From the NCBI GenBank assembly GCA_045563675.1, contig JBJLIX010000002.1, positions 496,001-560,000 of the forward strand: a DNA stretch of 64,000 bases, written 5' to 3'. Below the pieces are notes generated by a model. It searched no databases. It had not been told where the DNA came from and was given only the letters and a program-made list of their open reading frames with translations. Position numbers and translations under genes: made by a program. Below are positions 57,661 through 64,000 of the stretch, one piece after another. How positions within the stretch are numbered: the first letter of the stretch is position 1; the number at the start of each line of letters is the position of its first letter. Source of the DNA: AEGEAN-183 sp045563675 (lineage in GTDB: Bacteria; Pseudomonadota; Gammaproteobacteria; Magnimaribacterales; Magnimaribacteraceae).

Positions 57661-58560
57661 TCAATTTATAAGACCTAATTTCTTTAAAATAAGTTCCATT
57701 TGAGAATTATATTCATTGTCTAGCCAAGTTAAAGGTAATCTTATGCCCTGAGGAATCCGGCCTACCTTATTTAGTGCCCATTTTACAGGTATAGGACTTG
57801 TTTCTAAAAAAAGAGCTTCATGTAAATCAGTTAACCTTGAGTCTATTGTTTCAGACTGCTTAAAATCTCCATTTAAAGAATGATCACATATCTGTTTGAT
57901 CAATTTCGGTACTATATTAGCTGTTACTGAAATAACACCATGACCTCCTCCGTTTAAAAAATTGCAAGCACTTATATCATCGCCGGAATAAAGAAGGAAT
58001 GATTCTTCAGTCTTGCTCTTCTTTAATTTCTCTTTTAATTGAATTAATCTATCTGGATCTGGTGAAGCTTCTTTTATTCCAACTATGTTTTCTAATTCTG
58101 ATAAAGTCGCGGTTGTCTGAGGCAATAAATCACAAGCCGTTCTATTAGGAACATTATAAAGAATTTGGGGTATATCCACTTCTGAAGCTATCTCTGTGTA
58201 ATGCTCTATAAGTCCTTTTTGAGTGGGTTTATTATAATAAGGAGTAACTAGGAGAGCAGCTGATGCTCCAGCTTCTTTTGCTGCTGTAGTTAAATAAACT
58301 GCTTCTTTTGTTGAATTTGCACCAGTTCCAGCAATAATTGGGATTCTACCTTTTGAGTGCTGAACTCCTTGCTCGATTATCTGTACATGCTCAGAAACAT
58401 CAATTGTTGAGGACTCTCCAGTCGTTCCTACACTAACAATAGCAGCAGTACCTGATTCAATATGCCAGTCAATTAGATCAAATAAAGATTGCCAGCTAAT
58501 ATCTCCATTTTTTTCCATTGGAGTAACTAATGCTACTATTGATCCTCTTACATCAAACAC
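57661..58560 (-). CDS. dapA: 4-hydroxy-tetrahydrodipicolinate synthase
   Basis: First committed enzyme of lysine and diaminopimelate synthesis, condensing pyruvate with aspartate semialdehyde. The 299-residue TIM barrel has VGTTGESSTI near residue 43, YYNKPTQKGLIEHY near 106, YNVPNRTACDL near 133, and the Schiff-base lysine in VGIKEASPDP near 160. It heads the dapA-bamC-purC unit and is divergent from bcp. Confidence 0.96.
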   Translation of the reverse strand: MFDVRGSIVALVTPMEKNGDISWQSLFDLIDWHIESGTAAIVSVGTTGESSTIDVSEHVQIIEQGVQHSKGRIPIIAGTGANSTKEAVYLTTAAKEAGASAALLVTPYYNKPTQKGLIEHYTEIASEVDIPQILYNVPNRTACDLLPQTTATLSELENIVGIKEASPDPDRLIQLKEKLKKSKTEESFLLYSGDDISACNFLNGGGHGVISVTANIVPKLIKQICDHSLNGDFKQSETIDSRLTDLHEALFLETSPIPVKWALNKVGRIPQGIRLPLTWLDNEYNSQMELILKKLGLIN

Positions 58561-58634
58561 GATAATGGGTAAAATATTTAGATTGTTTCAATTAACTTTA
58601 AATAATTTTATTATATCAATAATAAGGAGGTTTT

Positions 58635-59102
58635 ATGCCAACACTAAAATTAGGAAATAAGGCGCCTTTATTTAAAGGGCCATGTACAGGAGAAGGATTA
58701 GTTGAGCTCTCTAAGCTAAAGGGCAAGAAAGTTATTATCTATTTTTACCCAAAAGATAATACGCCAGGTTGCACAACTGAGGGTCAAAATTTTAGAGATT
58801 TATATGATGATTTTAAAAAAGAAAATACTTTGATTTATGGAGTATCTAGGGAATCTATAAAATCCCATGAGAACTTTAAACAAAAACAGTCTTTTCCGTT
58901 TGATTTAATCTCTGACGAAGATGAAATAATCTGTAAGAAATATGATGTTATAAAAGAAAAAAGCATGTATGGAAGAAAATACATGGGCATAGAGAGAAGT
59001 ACGTTTCTTATAGACCAAGAAGGAAAATTAGTTAAGGCATGGAGGAAGGTAAAGGTAACAGGACATGCAGAAGAAGTTCTAGGAGCTGTAAGAGATTTAT
59101 AA
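58635..59102 (+). CDS. bcp: Thiol peroxidase (BCP/PrxQ-type peroxiredoxin)
   Basis: Peroxiredoxin of 155 residues reducing hydrogen peroxide and organic peroxides. The peroxidatic cysteine is in YPKDNTPGCTTEGQNF near residue 45. There is no second cysteine five residues later as in E. coli Bcp, so it may work as a 1-Cys enzyme or with an external thiol. A strong AAGGAGG ribosome site precedes the ATG. It is divergent from dapA. Confidence 0.93.
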   Translation: MPTLKLGNKAPLFKGPCTGEGLVELSKLKGKKVIIYFYPKDNTPGCTTEGQNFRDLYDDFKKENTLIYGVSRESIKSHENFKQKQSFPFDLISDEDEIICKKYDVIKEKSMYGRKYMGIERSTFLIDQEGKLVKAWRKVKVTGHAEEVLGAVRDL

Positions 59103-59110
59103 AAACTGTT

Positions 59111-60163
59111 TTAGCTAAGGCTCTTTTGAGGCCAAGAATTAATAATAGCTTTTACGAAGGTTGCCAAAGGGATTGCAAAAAAGAGCCCCCAAAACCCCCA
59201 AATTCCTCCAAAGAAGAGTACTGACATTACTATAACCACAGGATGTAATTTATTTCTTGCTGAAAATAGAAGAGGTACAAGCAAGTTTCCATCTAATGCT
59301 TGAATAACTAAATACATACCCAGTAACCAATAAAAGTTTTCACTCAAACCCCACTCATATAGGCCTAAAAGTAAAACTGGTATAGTAACAAGAATTGCTC
59401 CAAAGAAAGGTATTATTACTGATAAGCCTACCAATAAAGACATGAGGAAAGTGTAAGGAAGGCCAACAAAACTAAAAGCTAGGTAACTTACAAACGTAAC
59501 AATAATAATTTCAATGAATTTTCCTGTTACATAATTGTATATTTGATCATTCATTTCATTAAAAATGGAATCCATTAGTCCCCTTTCACGAGGAGCAAAA
59601 AAACTTATTAGAGGTAAAAGAGTTTCTTTGTCTTTAACAAAGAAGAAAACCATTAAAGGGATAAGAATAGCGTAGATTAATGCATTAAAGGCAAAGCTAA
59701 TAGTGCCTGCTATTTGCTCTAATGCTTGCGAAAGAAGCTTATCTATTTGAGAAGCTAAATTAGAAAAAATTATCTCCATCTCTTTTTCTGATAAATACTC
59801 TGGGTAAGATACTGAAAGCCGAGTTAAAGCTTGCTGAAGTGAATCAACTAAGTTTGGTAGATTGATTATCAAAGAATTTATTTGAGATCCTATTGAAGGC
59901 AAAACTAAGAAGAGACTCACATAAACAATAAAGAAAACTAGTAAGGCAATAGTAAGTGAAACCCATCTAGGGAAATTATAACTTTCTAGTTTTAAAACTA
60001 ACCCGTTAAGCAAGAAAGCAATTACTAAACTTATTAAGATTGGTAATAAAATTCCTCCAAAGAAAAATAGTAAGGCGAAAGATATAAAAATGAAAAAAGC
60101 GAAATAAATAGTTTCATCATTGAAGAAGTATCTATCTAATAGTTTTTTTAGAATATCAAACAC
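59111..60163 (-). CDS. perM: AI-2E/PerM family membrane transporter
   Basis: Polytopic inner-membrane protein of 350 residues with about eight helices. A central soluble region (about 85-160) and the family segments PLMVFFFVKDKE and GLSVIIPFFGAILVTIPVL are visible. E. coli PerM is a close context match, next to bepA. Proposed substrates in the family range from AI-2 to ions or permidine-like molecules, so the specific role is open. It is divergent from bepA. Confidence 0.88.
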   Translation of the reverse strand: MFDILKKLLDRYFFNDETIYFAFFIFISFALLFFFGGILLPILISLVIAFLLNGLVLKLESYNFPRWVSLTIALLVFFIVYVSLFLVLPSIGSQINSLIINLPNLVDSLQQALTRLSVSYPEYLSEKEMEIIFSNLASQIDKLLSQALEQIAGTISFAFNALIYAILIPLMVFFFVKDKETLLPLISFFAPRERGLMDSIFNEMNDQIYNYVTGKFIEIIIVTFVSYLAFSFVGLPYTFLMSLLVGLSVIIPFFGAILVTIPVLLLGLYEWGLSENFYWLLGMYLVIQALDGNLLVPLLFSARNKLHPVVIVMSVLFFGGIWGFWGLFFAIPLATFVKAIINSWPQKSLS

Positions 60164-60259
60164 ATTTAACTCTTTTCTTTAAAAGCAAAATTATCTGATA
60201 GTATTTTCGCATAATATGAACTCATTGTTATTATATAAGTCTAATTAGAAAGTAAAGCT

Positions 60260-61714
60260 ATGGTTAGTTTCAAAAATTCTTTTTTAAAACTTAATAGGTG
60301 TATTCTATTACTATCTCTACTAGCAAGTTTTTCTTTAAACACCCAAGAGACTTTACCTGAACTCGGTGACACTTCTTCATCAGCCATTTCTTTAGACTCA
60401 GAGTACAGACTTGGAAGACTCTATGTTGCTCAATTAAGGAGGTCATTACCGGACTTGCAGGATGCAATAGTTCAAGACTATGTAGAACACTTAATATATA
60501 GAGTTAGCGAATATAGTCAGTTAGAAGATAGAAGATTAGAGTTGGTAATGATTAAAGATAAGAATATAAATGCCTTCGCTGCTCCTGGCGGGATAATAGG
60601 AATAAATGCTGGTCTTATTTATCACTCTGAGAATGAAGGTCAGTTTGTTTCTGTAGTTGCACATGAATTAGCTCATTTAAGCCAAAGACATTTTGCTAGG
60701 AACTTACAAAGACAAAAAGACAGAAGTTTAAGTAACGCATTAATTCTTTTGGCAAGTGTCGCCATAGCAGCGAGTAGCAGACCTGATGCAATTATGGCTG
60801 GTCAACAAATACTAGTCCAACAAGCTTTATCGTATAGTCGAAGTAATGAACAGGAGGCTGATAGAATAGGATTCCTTACTATGATTTCTGCTGGTTATGA
60901 CCCAGAAAGCATGCCTCAAATGTTTGAAAAATTGCAATCTTTAAGTAGATTAAGTGGTGCAAGTGAGCTTGAATTCCTTAGATCTCATCCTCTAACAAAG
61001 AAAAGGATAAGTGATTCTAGGATCAGAGCACGAGAAATAGAAGGATCTAACTATAAGAATAGTTTAAGTTTTGAATTAATTAAAAAAAGAGTTTCAATAA
61101 ATTTCTTTAAAACATCTAGACAGGCTGTAGTTCAATTGAGGCAGGAAACTAGAAAAGCAAAAAGTACTCGAGAGAAAATAATTGCAAGATATGGTTTAGC
61201 TCTTGCTTTATCAAGCGATAATAAATACAACCAAGCCCTAGAAGAAGCTAGAGAAGCCTTGAAGCTTCAAAAAAGTAACCTTATTTTGCAGTCAGCTCTT
61301 TTAGAGATCCACTTAAATGCAGGTAATGGATTAGAAGCTGTAGCCGTTGGAAAGAACCTTCTAGAAATGAACCCTTTAAATTACCCAATTTCAATGATGT
61401 ACGCCAGGGCTCTTATTGATCAAAAAAAATATGATCAAGCTGAAGAAGTTCTTAAAAAATTACTTTTTAAGCGCAAGGAAGATCCCCAAGTCTGGTATTG
61501 GTTAGCTGAAGTCCAAGGGCTAGCAAGGAAAATTATTTCTCTCCATCAGTCTAGAGCTGAATACTTCTACTTAACAGGTAGTTATGATCGAGCTATAGAG
61601 CATTTGAGATATGCAATGGAATTAGTAGGAAACAATTTTCAACTTAACGAAATTTTGCAAACAAAAATTGAAAATATATTTGCTACGAAAGAAGAGCTCA
61701 AAGAATTTACTTAA
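60260..61714 (+). CDS. bepA: Periplasmic M48 metallopeptidase with TPR domain, BepA-type
   Basis: Protease/chaperone for outer-membrane protein assembly, notably LptD, 484 residues. A signal peptide (about 1-28) is followed by an M48 domain with FAAPGGIIGINAGL, the zinc motif VAHELAHLSQRH near residue 133, and a third ligand in RSNEQEADRIGF. The C-terminal half has TPR-like repeats (about 300-470). It overlaps the convergent hinT stop by 4 nt. It works in the same compartment as the BamB and BamC encoded nearby. Confidence 0.93.
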   Translation: MVSFKNSFLKLNRCILLLSLLASFSLNTQETLPELGDTSSSAISLDSEYRLGRLYVAQLRRSLPDLQDAIVQDYVEHLIYRVSEYSQLEDRRLELVMIKDKNINAFAAPGGIIGINAGLIYHSENEGQFVSVVAHELAHLSQRHFARNLQRQKDRSLSNALILLASVAIAASSRPDAIMAGQQILVQQALSYSRSNEQEADRIGFLTMISAGYDPESMPQMFEKLQSLSRLSGASELEFLRSHPLTKKRISDSRIRAREIEGSNYKNSLSFELIKKRVSINFFKTSRQAVVQLRQETRKAKSTREKIIARYGLALALSSDNKYNQALEEAREALKLQKSNLILQSALLEIHLNAGNGLEAVAVGKNLLEMNPLNYPISMMYARALIDQKKYDQAEEVLKKLLFKRKEDPQVWYWLAEVQGLARKIISLHQSRAEYFYLTGSYDRAIEHLRYAMELVGNNFQLNEILQTKIENIFATKEELKEFT

Positions 61715-62052
61715 CCTGGGGGCCAAGAAAGGTCTCTTCCAGCTATAAGATGTAAATGCAAATGAAATACAGTTTGTTGAGCTCCAGCACCATTGTTTAC
61801 TACAAGCCTAAAGGCTTCAGCTACTTCTAGTTTCCTGGCAATATCTCCAGCAACCAGAAGAAGATGTCCAAGTAAGTCCTTATCTTCTATTTTAGAATCA
61901 GAAAGTTTATTAATTTGTTTCTTTGGAATTATCAGAACATGAATGGGTGCAACAGGATTTATATCATGAAAAGCAAGACACACATCGTCTTCATAGACAA
62001 TATCAGCTGGAAGCTCTTTATCGATTATCTTTTGAAAAATAGTATCAGACAT
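61711..62052 (-). CDS. hinT: HIT-family purine nucleoside phosphoramidase (HinT)
   Basis: Small nucleotide hydrolase of 113 residues. It has the N-terminal DTIFQKIIDKELPADIVYED, the middle HDINPVAPIHVLIIPKK, and the catalytic triad motif HLHLHLIAGRDLSWPPG at the C-terminus. It is a compact, complete HIT protein. It lies 5 bp after the DUF1543 gene. Confidence 0.94.
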   Translation of the reverse strand: MSDTIFQKIIDKELPADIVYEDDVCLAFHDINPVAPIHVLIIPKKQINKLSDSKIEDKDLLGHLLLVAGDIARKLEVAEAFRLVVNNGAGAQQTVFHLHLHLIAGRDLSWPPG

Positions 62053-62057
62053 TTATT

Positions 62058-62327
62058 CTATAGATTTTTTGATTCGTCATAACCTAGGATTTCTTCTTGT
62101 TTTGGATTTTTAGTTTCTTCTAGAGAAACTTTATATCCATCAACATAAGAAAGTTCTTTTATCCCATCAATATGCATTTTTTTATCTTTAAACTGCTTTA
62201 AATTTGAAATTCTTTCTTTTGCATCTTTGGGGTTTTTTGCAACTGTAAAAAAATTCATATGGACTTCATATAGCCCTTCTCCAATTGAAGGATCATAAAA
62301 ACCAACATGTACCATATATAAATTCAT
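62058..62327 (-). CDS. DUF1543-like protein of unknown function
   Basis: Protein of 89 residues resembling DUF1543: MNLYMVHVGFYDPSIGEGLYE, then HMNFFTVAKNPKDAKERI. It is soluble, without a signal peptide. The function is unknown. It lies upstream of hinT with a 5-bp gap, so the two may be cotranscribed. Confidence 0.7.
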   Translation of the reverse strand: MNLYMVHVGFYDPSIGEGLYEVHMNFFTVAKNPKDAKERISNLKQFKDKKMHIDGIKELSYVDGYKVSLEETKNPKQEEILGYDESKNL

Positions 62328-62353
62328 ATCCTACTAATTCATTTTTAGATTAA

Positions 62354-62698
62354 TTATAGACGAATACCAAATCTAGAAATTAGAGTGACATATAACCAGT
62401 ATATTAATACTGTTGCAATAATTGATATTAAAAGTGAATAAGTAAAATCTAATTTCTTTAGAGCTAAAGGCAATACAATTAAAAAAGTTAATCCAGGAGG
62501 TATTAGTAAAAGAATAGAATTTGCTAAATTAATAACAGGTTTAATATCTCTGGTATCAAAGTACAGCCAACTAATAGCGAGTACAGACATTAAGGGTATA
62601 GAGGCAAGAACTCCTGCAATCAAAGTTGATCTTCTAGCAATTTCTGAAATAGCAACAATCAATGCAACTGTAATGATTATTTTAACTACTAAATACAT
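62354..62698 (-). CDS. DUF3147-like small membrane protein
   Basis: Protein of 114 residues with about four hydrophobic helices and almost no loops (first helix about 4-20, last about 88-108). It resembles the DUF3147 family (GVLASIPLMSVLAISWLYFDT, PPGLTFLIVLPLALKKL). Such proteins are predicted membrane proteins with no established role. It is 26 bp upstream of the DUF1543 gene. Confidence 0.65.
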   Translation of the reverse strand: MYLVVKIIITVALIVAISEIARRSTLIAGVLASIPLMSVLAISWLYFDTRDIKPVINLANSILLLIPPGLTFLIVLPLALKKLDFTYSLLISIIATVLIYWLYVTLISRFGIRL

Positions 62699-62765
62699 AG
62701 TTTTATGAAGAAGAACTGAATCTAACTTCTATAAAGATATTATATTAGATTAATAGCATGAGTCA

Positions 62766-63128
62766 TTAATTCTCTCCTATTTGCATGCCTAACCAAGTTG
62801 CAAAGAGGCACCCTATGACAGTAATGAGGACATAAACAAATACAGTTAAGAAATTTCCTTGATCAATAAGTTGGAAAGTTTCCCTTGAAAAAGCTGAAAA
62901 GGTTGTAAATGCTCCCAAGAAGCCAACTATTAACAAAGGTTCGTAAATATCATGATACTTTTGATCAAAAGAGTTTATTAAAAGACCTAATAAAAAACAA
63001 CCTGTGATATTTACAAAAATTATCCCTAATGGGAAAAATAAAAAAGGTATTTTTTCGATTATTTCTGAAATGATAAACCTTAAAAGAGCCCCTAGAGCTC
63101 CACCTGCAATAACTAAAAAATACTTCAT
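62766..63128 (-). CDS. crcB: Fluoride exporter CrcB/Fluc
   Basis: Dual-topology fluoride channel of 120 residues with four helices. It has GGALGALLRFIISEI near residue 9, the PLGIIFVNITGCFLLGLL helix with the polar-track asparagine, and the sodium-site/phenylalanine-box region GFLGAFTTFSAFSRET near residue 73. It starts only 9 bp after the tRNA-Lys gene. I do not see a fluoride riboswitch in that gap; there is no room for one. Confidence 0.93.
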   Translation of the reverse strand: MKYFLVIAGGALGALLRFIISEIIEKIPFLFFPLGIIFVNITGCFLLGLLINSFDQKYHDIYEPLLIVGFLGAFTTFSAFSRETFQLIDQGNFLTVFVYVLITVIGCLFATWLGMQIGEN

Positions 63129-63137
63129 TTTGTTAGA

Positions 63138-63214
63138 TGGTGGGCCGTCTGCGACTCGAACGCAGGACCAATTCCTTAAAAGGGAACTGCTCTACCAAAC
63201 TGAGCTAACGGCCC
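63138..63214 (-). tRNA. tRNA-Lys (anticodon UUU)
   Basis: The minus strand folds as a full cloverleaf: acceptor GGGCCGT pairing with ACGGCCC, D-arm with TAGCTCAG and GGTAGAGC, anticodon stem TTCC/GGAA with loop CTTTTAA (anticodon TTT), T-arm CTGCG-TTCGAGT-CGCAG, discriminator A and encoded CCA. It closely resembles gammaproteobacterial tRNA-Lys. It lies just upstream of crcB. Confidence 0.97.
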
Positions 63215-63245
63215 GGAAGGTGCGTATATTAATGGTTTAAGCATG

Positions 63246-63932
63246 TTAATTCGACTTTTCTGATGAAATTTCTAAACTTTTTTTTGCTAACTCAGCAGCT
63301 CCTGTATTAGGGTACTCCTTAATAAGTTTAAGAAAATACTCTTTTTCGCCCTCTTTGTTTCCTAATAATTTCTCTATAAGACCTAATTTATAGAGCGAGT
63401 CAGAAGCCCTATTATGGTTAATATATTTTCTTACAACAACCAGATAGTTCTCTCTTGCATCTTCATTTTGTTTTTGTGCTAGATAAAGCTCTCCTGACCA
63501 GAAGTATGCATCTGCAATATATTTACCTTCAGGGAAAGAAACTATAAGTTCTCTAAATTTTTGTAAGGCTTGAGCATATCTTGAAGAATCAAATAGTTCT
63601 AGAGCATTCCTATAAACATCGATTTCCATGGAAAGAGTGCTCTGATTAGATTCACCTTCAACAGAAAAAATTTCTAAATTTTCATTGTCAATGTTACTTA
63701 ATTCACTTGAAAGAATATCGTGCAGCCTCTTGTCTAGATCTAAATATCTTTGCTGCTGAAGTTCTTGGTATCTTTCTATTAAATAAGCATTTTCTTCGAC
63801 CAAATTTCTAAGAGATTCAACTTCCTTTTGTAAACTCTCAATTTTCTGTAAAAGCAATTCTGATGAATGCTCTTCTGAAAATGAATCAGCAGAGATTAAT
63901 AAAATAAAGGAGAATATTAAAAGTTTTTTCAA
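63246..63932 (-). CDS. cpoB: Tol-Pal system coordinator CpoB (YbgF)
   Basis: Periplasmic protein of 228 residues linking the Tol-Pal machine with peptidoglycan synthesis during constriction. A signal peptide (about 1-19) is followed by a coiled coil (about 25-75) and a C-terminal TPR domain (about 105-225) with the family motifs YFWSGELYLAQ and ELAKKSL. The start is TTG at 63932, only 3 bp after the pal stop; no ATG lies near the signal peptide. Pal upstream confirms the assignment. Confidence 0.92.
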   Translation of the reverse strand: MKKLLIFSFILLISADSFSEEHSSELLLQKIESLQKEVESLRNLVEENAYLIERYQELQQQRYLDLDKRLHDILSSELSNIDNENLEIFSVEGESNQSTLSMEIDVYRNALELFDSSRYAQALQKFRELIVSFPEGKYIADAYFWSGELYLAQKQNEDARENYLVVVRKYINHNRASDSLYKLGLIEKLLGNKEGEKEYFLKLIKEYPNTGAAELAKKSLEISSEKSN

Positions 63933-63935
63933 GCT

Positions 63936-64000
63936 TTAATAGATTTTTATTACTGCTCTTCTGTTTTTTGACCAAGATGATTCATCAGAGCCATAAGAAA
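63936..64000 (-). CDS. pal: Peptidoglycan-associated lipoprotein Pal, C-terminal end (cut by window edge)
   Basis: The last 21 codons of a gene entering from the right edge read SYGSDESSWSKNRRAVIKIY and end with TAA at 63938-63936. This is the typical OmpA-like C-terminus of Pal (SKNRRAV). It lies directly upstream of cpoB, as in the tol-pal operon. Confidence 0.88.
   Translation of the reverse strand, partial: SYGSDESSWSKNRRAVIKIY

Noticed and set aside
62699..62765. Possible small RNA or riboswitch between crcB and the DUF3147-like gene
   Set aside because: The 67-bp gap has no clear hairpin or terminator, and it is downstream rather than upstream of crcB.

Overview
The window is an AT-rich, gene-dense stretch of a bacterial chromosome. 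Gene content and local order are gammaproteobacterial: rpsP-rimM-trmD-rplS, xerD-dsbC, fxsA-groES-groEL, murJ-ribF-ileS-lspA-ispH, sdhCDAB-sucCD, iscRSUA-fdx-iscX-ndk, rodZ-ispG-hisS-yfgM-bamB-der, purC-bamC-dapA-bcp and pal-cpoB. Very short intergenic gaps, many 1-4 nt gene overlaps, and recurrent loss of genes from otherwise conserved operons (hscBA, sucAB, rlmN, pilW, fkpB, ffh) suggest a streamlined, probably marine, gammaproteobacterium of SAR86-like type. That placement is an inference, because no rRNA gene is present. I see no prophage, insertion sequence or CRISPR array, and no gene-free stretch longer than about 205 bp.

Layout. Positions 1-8.4 kb (minus strand): prfB (partial, with its programmed frameshift), threonine biosynthesis (thrC, hom), an AlaC-type aminotransferase, dsbC, a frameshifted xerD, and rplS-trmD-rimM-rpsP. 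8.5-10.9 kb (plus): a CorB/CNNM-type transporter and an MscS channel. 10.9-26.3 kb (minus): an SLC13-type permease, an orphan PuuD-like membrane protein, groEL/groES, fxsA, and a long run from a fatty acid desaturase through msrB, murJ, ribF, ileS, lspA and ispH to a six-EF-hand protein, ampD, a YajQ-family gene and a VanZ-like gene. 26.4-28.8 kb: three tandem paralogues of an unrecognised secreted protein. 29-32.4 kb: an acyltransferase, a MATE exporter, TusA and an MDR oxidoreductase. 32.4-37.8 kb: sucD, sucC and sdhBADC without sucAB. 37.9-50.8 kb: an MFS transporter (apparent AUU start), oligopeptidase B, der-bamB-yfgM-hisS-ispG, a short RodZ-like protein, ndk and the isc operon. 51-56 kb (plus): a three-gene 2-oxoacid:acceptor oxidoreductase operon. 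56-64 kb: purC-bamC-dapA, bcp, perM, bepA, hinT, small membrane proteins, crcB, tRNA-Lys, cpoB and the end of pal.

How the parts fit. The TCA-cycle block has succinyl-CoA synthetase and succinate dehydrogenase, but the usual 2-oxoglutarate dehydrogenase genes are absent from their normal place. Elsewhere in the window, divergent from iscR, lies a complete TPP/Fe-S 2-oxoacid oxidoreductase with its own FAD/NAD(P) electron-transfer subunit. This could replace 2-oxoglutarate dehydrogenase and would depend on the neighbouring Fe-S assembly operon. The electron-transfer subunit begins with about 65 residues resembling the N-terminal region of phage-type tyrosine recombinases (DUF6538-like). The shared intergenic region contains an IscR-like box and a 19-bp perfect inverted repeat. 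This locus is the strongest candidate for something undescribed. The tandem secreted paralogues with an internal duplication and a shared upstream box are the second.
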